DNA of 48,016 nt, from contig JAFNAB010000003.1 in assembly GCA_017859955.1 (NCBI GenBank), positions 1-48,016 of the forward strand. The letters are read 5' to 3'. The DNA is from Holophagaceae bacterium. GTDB taxonomy: Bacteria; Acidobacteriota; Holophagae; Holophagales; Holophagaceae. The notes below the pieces were generated by a model. That model had not been told where the DNA came from. It made no database searches and saw only the letters and a list, made by a program, of their open reading frames with translations. Below, piece by piece: positions 1 to 8,586 of this stretch. A program made the position numbers and the translations under genes. The number at the start of each line of letters is the position of its first letter. Position 1 is the first letter of the stretch.

Positions 1-1187
1 GCCCAATGAAGGGCGCCAACGCCCATGCCCGCTTCACAGGCCCCTGCGGGGACACCATGGAGTTCTGGCTTTTCATGGAAGACGTCTACATCCGCGAGGC
101 GAGCTTCACCACGGACGGCTGCGATACCTCCGTGGCCTGCGGCAGCGTAGCCGCCCATCTCTGCATCGACCGCACCATCGGCGAGATGAAGGCCTTCAAG
201 CCCGAGGAGGTCATCGAGATACTGGGATGGCAGGAGCAGGAGGAGTCCCATCACTGCGCCCTCCTGGCCACGCGCACCATCGGCATGGCCCTCAAGGACT
301 ACGAGGGGCGCCTCAAGGCCCAGGAGGAATCCCAGGGGTGCTCCCAGGATTCCTGCAGCTCCGAATGCTGCGAGAGCTGCAGCACGCCCTGCGAGGAGCC
401 CAAGGACATGGGCATCGCCTCCCTGGCCGGGGCTGGGAAGATCAAGCAGCGAATCCTGGTCCTTTCCGGCAAGGGGGGCGTCGGCAAGAGCACCGTGGCC
501 ACCAACCTCGCCATGGCTTTCGCCTCCCAGGGCCTGATGACCGGCCTCCTGGACGTGGATATCCACGGCCCCAGCGTCCCCAAACTCCTGGGCTTGGACG
601 GAGAGCCCCTCCTGAGCGAAGGCCCCAACCTGCTCCCCGTGGAACTGGGCAACCTCAAGGTCATCTCCATGGGCTTCGCCCTGGGAGCGGATCAGCCCGC
701 CATCTGGCGCGGCCCCATGAAGGCCAGCGTAGTGGAACAGTTCGTCCAACGGGTCCACTGGGGTGAGCTTGATGTGCTGGTGGTGGACTGCCCCCCTGGG
801 ACCGGGGATGAGCACATGTCCCTGAAACAAGCCCTTGGCGCCGTGGACGGAGCCGTCATCGTCACCACCCCCCAAGAGGTCGCGGTACTGGACGCCCGCA
901 AGGCCGTCTCCTTCTGCAAAGCCGCCGATATCCCCGTCCTGGGTGTAATTGAGAACATGAGCGGCTTCGTGTGCCCCCACTGCTCCACGGTCACGCCCAT
1001 CTTCAGCAGCGAAGGGGGAAGGCGCATGGCAGCCGACATGGGCATCCCCTTCCTGGGCTCCCTCCCTCTGGATCCCAAGGTGGGCCTCGATGGCGATGCC
1101 GGACGCCCCAAACTCTATGCGCAGGAGCAGTACTTCGGGCCTGTACTGCAAGCCTTGAGTGCGCAGATGGAAGGCGCCACCGCATGA
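1..1187 (+). CDS. NifU-like scaffold fused to Mrp/NBP35 Fe-S carrier ATPase (5' partial)
   Basis: Probable Fe-S cluster assembly and carrier protein of the cytoplasm. The first ~110 visible residues resemble IscU/NifU: the three scaffold cysteines appear in GPCGD, DGCDTSVAC and HHCALLA. A cysteine-rich linker (about residues 110-135) follows, then an Mrp/NBP35 P-loop ATPase with the deviant Walker A SGKGGVGKST near residue 155, DVDIHGPSVP, DCPPGTGDEH and a late CPHC pair that in Mrp proteins binds the cluster. The reading frame is open to the left edge (codon for Pro before the first Met) and relatives have residues before this point, so the true start is probably outside the window. Its stop overlaps the next start (ATGA). 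A scaffold and a carrier in one chain suggests cluster assembly and delivery are coupled; that is inference. A second, unfused Mrp is at 11331-12242. Confidence 0.88.
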   Translation, partial: PMKGANAHARFTGPCGDTMEFWLFMEDVYIREASFTTDGCDTSVACGSVAAHLCIDRTIGEMKAFKPEEVIEILGWQEQEESHHCALLATRTIGMALKDYEGRLKAQEESQGCSQDSCSSECCESCSTPCEEPKDMGIASLAGAGKIKQRILVLSGKGGVGKSTVATNLAMAFASQGLMTGLLDVDIHGPSVPKLLGLDGEPLLSEGPNLLPVELGNLKVISMGFALGADQPAIWRGPMKASVVEQFVQRVHWGELDVLVVDCPPGTGDEHMSLKQALGAVDGAVIVTTPQEVAVLDARKAVSFCKAADIPVLGVIENMSGFVCPHCSTVTPIFSSEGGRRMAADMGIPFLGSLPLDPKVGLDGDAGRPKLYAQEQYFGPVLQALSAQMEGATA

Positions 1188-1681
1188 CGAAGGACCGGTC
1201 CTTGTCCATCCGCCCCATAGGTGTCATCCGCACACCTCACAAGGATCAGGAAAAGACCCCCATCCAACCGTGCTTCGCCCGGGAAATCAGGGGGGAGGTC
1301 CACCTGAACCCTTCCCTGATGGAGGGCCTGAAGGGCATCGAGGGCTTCTCTCATCTCCACCTGATCTACCACCTGCATCAGGCGGAACCAGGCCCCCTGG
1401 TGGTCAAGCCTTTCCTGATAGACGAGCCCACCGGCATCTTCGCCTGCCGCTATCCCGAACGCCCCAACGCCATCGGGCTCAGCGTGGTGCGCCTCCTGGG
1501 CGTCGAAGGCTGCCGCCTGGTGGTTGAGGATGTGGACATGCTTGATGGGAGCCCCCTTCTGGACATCAAGCCCTATTACCCCAAATCCGATCGACCGGAA
1601 GGGGCGTGGGGTGGCTGGACCGAATGCATTTCTCCCCAGGAAGCACAACGGCGAGGCAAGCGTGGACTCACGCATGTCTAG
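1184..1681 (+). CDS. trmO: tRNA (N6-threonylcarbamoyladenosine(37)-N6)-methyltransferase TrmO
   Basis: TsaA/TrmO family (165 aa, the size of short TrmO proteins). It is expected to use SAM to methylate t6A at position 37 of tRNA. Visible family features are IGVIRTPHK at the N-terminus, IEGFSHLHLIYHLH, the hallmark YPERPNAIGLSVV near residues 88-100 and DIKPYYPKSD near the C-terminus. The start is the ATG overlapping the stop of the NifU-Mrp gene; a longer upstream reading of the frame is only the shadow of that gene. Its last bases overlap the next start, so the three genes are likely one transcript. TsaA-like proteins are sometimes found near MTH1175/Mrp genes, so a role other than tRNA modification cannot be excluded. 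Confidence 0.85.
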   Translation: MTKDRSLSIRPIGVIRTPHKDQEKTPIQPCFAREIRGEVHLNPSLMEGLKGIEGFSHLHLIYHLHQAEPGPLVVKPFLIDEPTGIFACRYPERPNAIGLSVVRLLGVEGCRLVVEDVDMLDGSPLLDIKPYYPKSDRPEGAWGGWTECISPQEAQRRGKRGLTHV

Positions 1682-2498
1682 GCTGTCAATCACCCTCCTC
1701 GTGGACACTCAGACCGCCAGGCCTGGGCTCCAAACGGAGCACGGCCTCAGTTTCCTGGTCCAGCGGGGAGAGCAGGCCCTACTCTTCGACACCGGAGCCT
1801 CGGGGGTCTGGCTCTCCAATGCCCAAACCATGGGCATCACCATGAATTCTGTCCGTCATCTGGTCCTGAGTCATGGCCACCGGGACCACACGGGGGGATT
1901 GCCGGAGGCCATCCAGGCCTGCCCCGAGGCGCGGGTCTACATGCATCCCAAGGCCCTGATGCCCCGCTATAGCCTTCATCCCGGACAGGCTCCGCGTGCA
2001 TTGGGCCTGCCCTCTCCGGCCTGGCAGGCCCTCAGCCCCAAAGCGGACCAGATCTGCTGGAGCACCGCCCCCATGCGCATTGATGAGGGCATAGGATTGA
2101 GCGGCCCCATCCTTCGGCGCCACCCCCAGGAATGCAGCTCAGGCCCTTTCTTCCTGGACCCGGAGGGCCGCGGGATCGACCCATTGGAGGATGACCAGGC
2201 CTTGTGGATCCAGACTCCCGAGGGACTGGTCATTGTGCTGGGTTGTGCCCACGCAGGAGTCGCCAACACCCTGGACCATATCCGCGAAATCACCGGGGAG
2301 ACCCGAATCCGCGCCCTCATCGGCGGTCTTCACCTGGCCAAGGCTGACCAGGCCCGCCTGGACTTCACAAAGGACCGCATCCACGATGCGGGTGTCCGGG
2401 AAGTCCTGACCTGCCACTGCACCGGCGAGGGCGTCGCCCATGCCCTTGGCTACCAATGGATGAAGGCTGGGGAGACCTGGAGCATGCCCCATCTGTAA
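1674..2498 (+). CDS. MBL-fold metallohydrolase, MJ0301-like
   Basis: Metallo-beta-lactamase fold protein of 274 aa, similar to the archaeal MJ0301 group annotated as 7,8-dihydropterin-6-methyl-4-(beta-D-ribofuranosyl)-aminobenzene-5'-phosphate synthase. Visible features are LLVDTQ at the start, FDTGASG, the metal-binding SHGHRDHTGG near residues 65-74, a CAHAG motif, GGLHL and a terminal CHCTGE. The two histidine/aspartate sets should bind two divalent metals. The substrate in bacteria is unknown; the archaeal name refers to methanopterin synthesis and should not be transferred. I chose the ATG at 1674, which overlaps the trmO stop, because the upstream part of the frame is antisense-type shadow and the MBL fold begins at that Met. 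Confidence 0.8.
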   Translation: MSRLSITLLVDTQTARPGLQTEHGLSFLVQRGEQALLFDTGASGVWLSNAQTMGITMNSVRHLVLSHGHRDHTGGLPEAIQACPEARVYMHPKALMPRYSLHPGQAPRALGLPSPAWQALSPKADQICWSTAPMRIDEGIGLSGPILRRHPQECSSGPFFLDPEGRGIDPLEDDQALWIQTPEGLVIVLGCAHAGVANTLDHIREITGETRIRALIGGLHLAKADQARLDFTKDRIHDAGVREVLTCHCTGEGVAHALGYQWMKAGETWSMPHL

Positions 2499-2590
2499 AC
2501 CCGGGATGCGTCGCACACCTTCGCTTGCAAGATCGCCTTCGAGCTCCCCCCCAAGCACTAATCCCCCCTTGGATCATAGGAAATAGCGAC

Positions 2591-3337
2591 ATGATGCTGA
2601 AAGAAGTCCGGAAACGCCTGCAGGAAGCCCTTGGCTTCATCCCCGAAAGCACCCCCATGGGAATCCGGGTGCTCACCCCCTTCGAGGCCCTGGGCAATCC
2701 CGAAAACATCAATGAATTCCCGCTAGCCCGAGGCAAGGAGCATCTTGTGGAAGCCACCTTTGAAGGCTCCGTCGGCCAAGCCTTCACCCCCGCCCCCTCC
2801 AACTGGTCCGGCAGCCTGGATGCTTGGTTCCAGCTCGATCCCGAGGATCCCCAGCAACAACCCCTGGTCTTGGCAGGTGTCAATGCCCTTGCCCGTCACC
2901 TGAAGCTCGTCGACGGGGCCACGCGGCACTGCCGCAACGAGGGCCCCGCCAAGTGTGCCAAGGTCTACGAAGAGCGCCTCCGGGCCCGCCTCGGCAAAGA
3001 GGGCTGCCTGCTGCAGATCGGCCTGCAGCCCGCCATCCTGGGAGCGGCAGTGAGAGCCCTGGGAGCCGATCGAGTCCGGGTGCTGGATCTCCAGCCCAGC
3101 AATGTAGGACGGGTGGTCGAAGGCGTCCTGGTCCGGGACGGCGAGCGGGACCTCGAAGCCAGCCTGGAAGGGGTCCGGGTAGCGCTGGTCACCGGCTCCA
3201 CCTGCGCCAACGGCACCTTCGATCCGCTTCACCGTCGCATAAAGGAGAAGGGCATCGAGCTGATTCTCTTCGGCACCACTGCCGCTGGCCCCGCAGCCCT
3301 GATGGGGTGGGAACGGTGGTGCTTCGAGGCGGAGTAG
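2591..3337 (+). CDS. DUF364/DUF4213-like Rossmann protein (putative heavy-metal chelatase family)
   Basis: Cytoplasmic protein of 248 aa resembling the DUF4213-DUF364 family, which databases label as putative heavy-metal chelatase on structural grounds only. The N-terminal half carries FEALGNPENI and EFPLARGKEHLVEA; the C-terminal Rossmann-like half has LQIGLQPAIL, RVRVLDLQPSNVG, VTGSTCANGTFDPL and LFGTTAAGPAALMG. The start at 2591 is preceded by AGGAAA about seven bases upstream. A gap of 92 bases separates it from the MBL gene, so it may still be cotranscribed. A link to metal or cofactor work fits the neighbouring NifU-Mrp fusion but is inference. Confidence 0.68.
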   Translation: MMLKEVRKRLQEALGFIPESTPMGIRVLTPFEALGNPENINEFPLARGKEHLVEATFEGSVGQAFTPAPSNWSGSLDAWFQLDPEDPQQQPLVLAGVNALARHLKLVDGATRHCRNEGPAKCAKVYEERLRARLGKEGCLLQIGLQPAILGAAVRALGADRVRVLDLQPSNVGRVVEGVLVRDGERDLEASLEGVRVALVTGSTCANGTFDPLHRRIKEKGIELILFGTTAAGPAALMGWERWCFEAE

Positions 3338-3528
3338 CCGCCCGACGTCCGACTTCTCTTCGGAAAGTTCTTCAGCATCCTCTCTATTGGGTGTGTGCTG
3401 CAGACTCCTTGTTGCGACCATAACCTCGTCCAGCACTTTCAGGACCGCATTGGGCTTTGCTCTGCAACCGCGCTGCAGCGCGATGGAAGGCACCACATGC
3501 TGGGACCATTTCCTACCTCAAAGCGCCG

Positions 3529-3550
3529 CCCCTGGTCAATGGACCAGGGG
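3529..3550. terminator. Palindrome between convergent genes
   Basis: Perfect 9-bp stem CCCCTGGTC / GACCAGGGG with loop AATG, just past the stop of the PilY1-like gene (minus) and 190 bases past the DUF364-like gene (plus). There is no T-run on either side, so intrinsic termination is plausible rather than certain. A related palindrome is at 8436-8456. Apart from this hairpin I see nothing in the 238-base gap 3338-3575. Confidence 0.5.
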
Positions 3551-3575
3551 ATGAAGGCGAATGCAAAATTCAGGT

Positions 3576-6500
3576 TCAGCGGATGATACGCCACGCACGT
3601 GGGCGCGGAATGTCGGGGCGGTACCCGGTGCTGATGTAAGTCGGGTCCACTTCCTTCTTGGCGCCGCTGCCTTCCGGATTCTCGCTGTATTTCTCTCCTG
3701 CCTGCAACACACCAGAGAGTCCCACATTGCCCAGGCGACTAGGGATATCGTTGAATCGGTAGTACCACCCATTGCAAACGGAATCCGTCGCCTGGGTCGT
3801 GCCGCTGTTATATACGGGCTTGAGCACATTGCACATCCGATAGGTGTACGAGGTGCCCGCACCTGCGCAGGCAGCAATGCTCGCCTCGGTGACGGTGGGC
3901 TTGAAGGTCGTGAAGAAGAGGACATTGTCCAACACGACGCTGGGGATGATCACCTTCTGGTAGGTCCAGGCGTTTGAGACATCCGGCCGGACCACTCCAG
4001 GATCGAAGTTCAGGTAGTATCCGTTCTTCGTCTTGAGGTAGGTGTACCCCGCAACACGTGTGTCCAGATCCGAGTTGGCCGTAGTGAGATCCTGCAGATC
4101 CTCAATGGAACTGCCCTTCTCGTCCAGCGAACCCCCTCCCGTGGCCGCCGTGCTCAGCTTGGCGCTATCCTGACGATCCAGGATCAGGACCAGGCGGTTG
4201 CGCTTGGTAATGCCACCGCCACCAGGGTAGATGGTGTCATTGTCCATGGGATCATTGCGGTCCCCGGTGCCGAAGATCACGCCGACCGTGGGCACAATGT
4301 CCGTGGGGGTGCTGGTCTTCACCACTGGATAGCCGGAGGGCAGATTGAACACCGCCGGCGCAGAGCTGACCACGGTTCCATCGTTCTTCCCGTTGTAGAT
4401 CCAGCGGAGCTCCCAGGAACCAATCTCCGAGGTGTCATTCCGGGTGCTGCCGGTGGCAGCCCTGGCGCCTAGAGCAAAGGCGCTCCCGGACATATCGGTG
4501 AAGTAGACCCGCTGGGCCTTGTTGCTCTTGACCAGGATCTCGATCGGCAACACTTCTGCAGGGATGGCGCCCATGCTGGGGGCGATGGCCTTCAGGGTGG
4601 CGTCATTGATGAAATCCCATTTCTTAACCAGGGTCCCGTTGTAGGCGTTGAAGGCCAGGACGGAGCGGCCGAGCTTGATGCCTGCGCCGTATGTCGAGAC
4701 AAAGGCTGCATCGACGTCCGAAGTGCTCAGACCGCCACCCACCAGGAAGACATCCGTGACGAAACCGCCGTTCTGGACGCGGGCCACGGCCGGGGTACTG
4801 GTACTGAAGCCCATGGTCCTTACGGCGAGGTCCATGGATTCATCGGGGCGGACCATCCAAGCCATCTCGGGGTAGAGCGGATCCAGGGCGTCGAGGGTCA
4901 TGCAGTAATAGCTCCGCCCGCCCTTGCCAAGGCCGAACATGACCCGCAGCACATCGGTGCCATCGACTAGGCCGTTCTCGGTGTAGGACTTCTCGTAGAG
5001 ATAGACCGTGGGGGAACCGTCCACCAAGTAACGGTGGAGGGATCCGGTCCTCCAGGTCTGGAGCCCGCCCATGAGATCCGGGGGGATGAAGCCCCAGAGT
5101 TCGTCCACCGCTCCCTTCACCAGACCGTCCGCGGGATCGACCCCGCTAACCTCACCGAAGGCGTGGAGGATTCCCTGGTTGTCGCCCACGAAGAGCATCC
5201 GGAAGTGCAGCACCGCCTTGAATGCAGAACTGCAGCTGGTGACGAAATCCGCCAGACGCCCGGAGGGCACCTTGCTCATGGGGAATTCCGCGATCGCGGG
5301 GGTGCTGTTAATGATGTCACCCATCATCAGGCCCTCGAAGGAGGTGGCCCGATTGCTGGTGAGACTGGTCACCATGACGGTGTCATCCTGAGCCGCCTTG
5401 CTGGCCCCGAGCATGAAGCGGATGAGGCTCTGGCGTGCGGCGCTTGTGGAAACCCCCAGCACGCTGTTCGGCAGGTCGCCGGTGGAGGTATTCTCGTCGA
5501 AGGCCAAGAGCGTCGTCGTGTATTTCCCGGTCGGGGTACCGCCGCTCAGCTCCGGTTTCAGGGTGTAAATCTTCCGATTCTTCCAGCCCTTGCTGAGCAG
5601 CATCTTGTAGGCGGACCAGACAGCAGTGTCCTTGTCGACAGTGTCCACCGTGGTTCCATTGTTGGCTGTGATCACCCGGGTGTTGCCCTCCTTCTTCAGG
5701 CCAGCCATGAGCAGATCACCGCTCCAGATGGCCGTACCCGTCTTCTCCGTGGAGAAGGTCCCAAGGTACATCTGGCTGCCCACATCGAGGCCCACCAGAG
5801 GCGCCACGGGGGCGCTCATGGTGTTGGTGGCCTCCTTGCCGAGCGTAAAGGCCAGAGCCAGCGCATCGGCGATGGCATCGGGCGACTGGGCATCGAAGAA
5901 GAAGGGGTTGACCTGCTTATCATCCCGTCCGGACTTGGCGGGGTCATAGGGGAGAGGCGGGTTGGCGGAATCGAAGCTGCCCCGATCCTTCCATCCGTAG
6001 AGTGCGGCCCGGTACATGTTCTTCTTGGCGCCATCGCTCCGGGTGCCACACATGCTCACGCCGATGGTCATGGTGTCGATGTGTCTGGGCGAACCCGTAG
6101 GGCGGTTCGCGACACGGAAGGGTGGCTTCACGCCTGCGTTGTCAGCATCGGTAGGCCAGCCGGTCGTCAAAGGGGGGGGCGTGCTGTGGGCCACCACACC
6201 GGCCAGGGAGTATATGTTGAAGTATGTCTTTGTGGGGGCGATCTTGCTGTAGTCGACGCTGACGCTCATATCTCCGCCCGAGTATGGGTCGCCGGTGCCC
6301 AGGGCGCTGCCGCTCCCGCCGCTGCAGTTGTCCTTGTCATCATTGGGATTGCCATCGGAGAGCACGATGACGAAACTGCGTCGGCAGGCCGGGATGGGAT
6401 TGTCGCCTCGGTAGGGGTCGTTGTCGGCCTTGAACACGCTGCCATTGGTGCCGTTGTCAGTGCTGGCCATCTGGGCGTAGGTGTTCAGCAAAGCGAAGGT

Positions 6501-7862
6501 CAGAGGCGTGTTGTTGGGGGCCCCCATCCTCTGGATGTACTGCATGTTGGTATCTGGGTTGTTCGCGCTGCTCGGGCGGTAGAGCCTCAGCAGCATGCGG
6601 TCTCCGGGGTTCCCCTTAAGATTCGCCGAGCTGTAGCATCCGCTGGCCGAGGACCGCCCGTTTTCCTGGAATCCGCCGCTGGAGGCGCAGAGGTTCAGGA
6701 AGCGGATGGCCCACCAGACATTGAGCTGCTCGGCGATGTAGGTCTTGATGATCGCGTACTTGATGGACTGGAGGCGGGTCAGGGCTGGGAGGCCATTGCC
6801 GTTGTTGACGAAACCGGCCCCTCCTTCACGCACGTCCGGCACGGTGTACCCGCCGACATTGGCACCGGAGTAGACATCAACCATGCCCCCCTGGTAGGCA
6901 CCGTTCTCATTGGCGTTCTTCGCATCCTGCCCGAAGAGGGCCCACCAGAGGTAATCCGTGTGGTAGCGGATGAAACCGATGGTGCCGCCGCTGCTTCCGA
7001 CGATGCTGCCGCTTAGCCCACCGTTGCCGGAGGGTTCCCACCAGTAGGTGTCGACTTCGTAATACTGAGCCGCAGAGGTCGCCAGCAAGGTGGCCCGGTC
7101 AGGCACCGGATCGAAGAGGTATGTGTGCTGGGGGTGCTTGTTGGCCCTGGCCGTGCTCATCGCCGTGGGGTCGGGCGAAAGGGTCCGCTGTTCGTAGGTT
7201 GCCACACGATCGAAGGCCGCCCAGGGGAGGGGGATGTCCACGACCCGGACCTGGTCGGTAGTCTTGATGTCCTCGCCCGTATCGCTGTAGGCCCCCGTCC
7301 CTGTGCTGAATGGTTTGGGCTTGAGGTTCACATTGGGCACTGTGTATGTGGTCCCACCGTAGGTGTAGGTCGCCGAGCTCAGGGAGGTCGCGGCGAAACG
7401 CACATGGCTCGCCCGTTGGACCCAAAGATTGGCATCCGTGGAGTTCACATCCGAATAGACGACCGGGACCCCGTCAGGCTTGATCAGCAGCCCTCCCGTG
7501 AGGAAATTGTAAGTGTTCCAACCGGAGGTGTACCGGATGCGCACCGTCACCGTGGTGCTCGACCCGGAGCCGGACCTGACGATCTCCAAGTACTGGACCC
7601 CGTTCTCGCCGCCCCCGACGGGATCCTTGTGGAGGTTGACATTGACGTTCCCGTAGAACTGCGCACCCCAGGCCAGGGCCTCCATGGAGCCAGAGTTGTC
7701 GATGAGGGTGATGATCTCAGGCTTGCCCATCATGTACTCGCCGCCGAAATAGACATCGAGGACATCTGTCTTGCATACCTGGAGACGAGCATCCACCTGG
7801 GCCGACAGGATCCCTCCTACGGCGAAGAGGATAGCGATGGAACGAAGAATGTTGCTGGACAT
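3576..7862 (-). CDS. pilY1: PilY1-like type IV pilus-associated protein
   Basis: Large exported protein (1428 aa) of the PilY1/PilC family, which acts in type IV pilus assembly, retraction control and adhesion. The N-terminus has a signal peptide (about residues 1-21, ending near SAQVDA). A von Willebrand A-type MIDAS motif LIDNSGSM lies near residues 53-60, and VLSDGNPND near residue 500 continues that domain. The C-terminal half (about 830-1300) reads as the PilC beta-propeller, with GDNQGILHAFG, LDALDPLYPEMAW and GVIFGTGDRND. The start chosen is the ATG at 7862, preceded by AAAGGAACG; a longer reading from a TTG at 7880 is less likely. The small gene upstream ends 11 bases before this start, suggesting translational coupling. 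No minor pilins or pilus motor genes are in the window, so this is a detached member of the pilus machinery. Confidence 0.88.
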   Translation of the reverse strand: MSSNILRSIAILFAVGGILSAQVDARLQVCKTDVLDVYFGGEYMMGKPEIITLIDNSGSMEALAWGAQFYGNVNVNLHKDPVGGGENGVQYLEIVRSGSGSSTTVTVRIRYTSGWNTYNFLTGGLLIKPDGVPVVYSDVNSTDANLWVQRASHVRFAATSLSSATYTYGGTTYTVPNVNLKPKPFSTGTGAYSDTGEDIKTTDQVRVVDIPLPWAAFDRVATYEQRTLSPDPTAMSTARANKHPQHTYLFDPVPDRATLLATSAAQYYEVDTYWWEPSGNGGLSGSIVGSSGGTIGFIRYHTDYLWWALFGQDAKNANENGAYQGGMVDVYSGANVGGYTVPDVREGGAGFVNNGNGLPALTRLQSIKYAIIKTYIAEQLNVWWAIRFLNLCASSGGFQENGRSSASGCYSSANLKGNPGDRMLLRLYRPSSANNPDTNMQYIQRMGAPNNTPLTFALLNTYAQMASTDNGTNGSVFKADNDPYRGDNPIPACRRSFVIVLSDGNPNDDKDNCSGGSGSALGTGDPYSGGDMSVSVDYSKIAPTKTYFNIYSLAGVVAHSTPPPLTTGWPTDADNAGVKPPFRVANRPTGSPRHIDTMTIGVSMCGTRSDGAKKNMYRAALYGWKDRGSFDSANPPLPYDPAKSGRDDKQVNPFFFDAQSPDAIADALALAFTLGKEATNTMSAPVAPLVGLDVGSQMYLGTFSTEKTGTAIWSGDLLMAGLKKEGNTRVITANNGTTVDTVDKDTAVWSAYKMLLSKGWKNRKIYTLKPELSGGTPTGKYTTTLLAFDENTSTGDLPNSVLGVSTSAARQSLIRFMLGASKAAQDDTVMVTSLTSNRATSFEGLMMGDIINSTPAIAEFPMSKVPSGRLADFVTSCSSAFKAVLHFRMLFVGDNQGILHAFGEVSGVDPADGLVKGAVDELWGFIPPDLMGGLQTWRTGSLHRYLVDGSPTVYLYEKSYTENGLVDGTDVLRVMFGLGKGGRSYYCMTLDALDPLYPEMAWMVRPDESMDLAVRTMGFSTSTPAVARVQNGGFVTDVFLVGGGLSTSDVDAAFVSTYGAGIKLGRSVLAFNAYNGTLVKKWDFINDATLKAIAPSMGAIPAEVLPIEILVKSNKAQRVYFTDMSGSAFALGARAATGSTRNDTSEIGSWELRWIYNGKNDGTVVSSAPAVFNLPSGYPVVKTSTPTDIVPTVGVIFGTGDRNDPMDNDTIYPGGGGITKRNRLVLILDRQDSAKLSTAATGGGSLDEKGSSIEDLQDLTTANSDLDTRVAGYTYLKTKNGYYLNFDPGVVRPDVSNAWTYQKVIIPSVVLDNVLFFTTFKPTVTEASIAACAGAGTSYTYRMCNVLKPVYNSGTTQATDSVCNGWYYRFNDIPSRLGNVGLSGVLQAGEKYSENPEGSGAKKEVDPTYISTGYRPDIPRPRAWRIIR

Positions 7863-7873
7863 GGCCGTTCCTT

Positions 7874-8245
7874 TCACCAAATGGTTAACGAAGTCATGGT
7901 GATGTATCGTTCACGCCGGACTTGGCAGCGCATGCAGGCATCGCCGAGCTGGACGCTGGCCAAGTTGTTCTTGTTGGCCCAAAGCGAGGTCTTGATCTGG
8001 GTGCCCCTGGCTATCTCCCGGGCCCAAGTCGTGGCCCCTGCCCCCGCCAGCCTGGTGCCCTCCAACGCTGGAGCTCTCAGATCCGGGCGTAGGGCGCCCA
8101 TGACAACCAGACACTTGCTCAGGAATAAACCTTGCTTACGATAGGCGTACACATCCATGGCACACCCCGCGATGGAAAAGATACCCTCCCCAAGGGGACG
8201 GGCTTGCAATCGGCAAAGACAGTCCCGATAGCCATTAAGCTCCAT
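7874..8245 (-). CDS. Uncharacterised small protein upstream of pilY1
   Basis: I do not recognise this 123-aa protein. Its codon use is like the neighbouring genes (many C/G third positions), and its stop lies 11 bases before the pilY1 start, which favours a real gene. It has a CxxC pair near the C-terminus (CMRCQ) and ends in RYITMTSLTIW, a beta-strand-like tail of the kind seen in minor pilins, but it has no prepilin leader or clear transmembrane helix. A Shine-Dalgarno sequence is not obvious at 8245, so the start may be later, for example the internal Met near residue 29. By position it may be a pilus accessory protein or the remnant of a PilX/PilV-type gene. Confidence 0.5.
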   Translation of the reverse strand: MELNGYRDCLCRLQARPLGEGIFSIAGCAMDVYAYRKQGLFLSKCLVVMGALRPDLRAPALEGTRLAGAGATTWAREIARGTQIKTSLWANKNNLASVQLGDACMRCQVRRERYITMTSLTIW

Positions 8246-8249
8246 GGCA

Positions 8250-8430
8250 TTTTGAGTTAGGTCCGAAGTTGCATGCCAAATGTATACATTTTATACACAG
8301 TGCAATTTTAAATAGTGACTCATTGACTACGTAAGTAATCTAAGAGCCTTAAAGCCAATTGGTTACAAGACAATATTAACAATAAAAATCATTTATTTTA
8401 ACTGATTCAACCTGAATCGTGCAGTTGAAG
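8250..8430. promoter_or_regulatory. AT-rich leader upstream of the pilY1 pair
   Basis: This stretch is strikingly AT-rich compared with the surrounding GC-rich DNA and has no ORF. It sits directly before the minus-strand pair at 8245 and 7862, so it is the likely promoter region of that unit. Several TATAAT-like hexamers are possible and I cannot choose one. Such AT-richness may also mark an acquired segment or a site bound by a nucleoid protein. Confidence 0.4.
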
Positions 8431-8456
8431 CTCCACCCTCTGGTCACTGGACCGGG
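8409..8456 (+). repeat. Palindromic element related to 3529-3576
   Basis: Core CTGGTC-ACTG-GACCGG here compares with CTGGTC-AATG-GACCAG at 3532-3547. On the outside, AACCTGAATCGTGCA here matches AACCTGAATTTTGCA on the minus strand at 3562-3576 at 13 of 15 bases, with the same spacing to the palindrome within one base. The two copies therefore form a diverged inverted pair bracketing the pilY1 unit. They may be REP-like elements or paired terminators. Confidence 0.45.
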
Positions 8457-8586
8457 GGATCAAGGGAAAACGCAAGGCCTCGGTTCATTCTCTTCCAGGA
8501 ACCAAGCAGGCGGAGGAGCTTCCATTCCCCCTACCCCCGATGTGGTGCATCTCCACCTGAGGCAACTCCTGGGTCGCCCCTCCCCG

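Noticed and set aside
5034-7016. 660-codon open frame on the plus strand
   Set aside because: Antisense shadow of the pilY1 coding region in GC-rich DNA; no start signal and no recognisable protein features.
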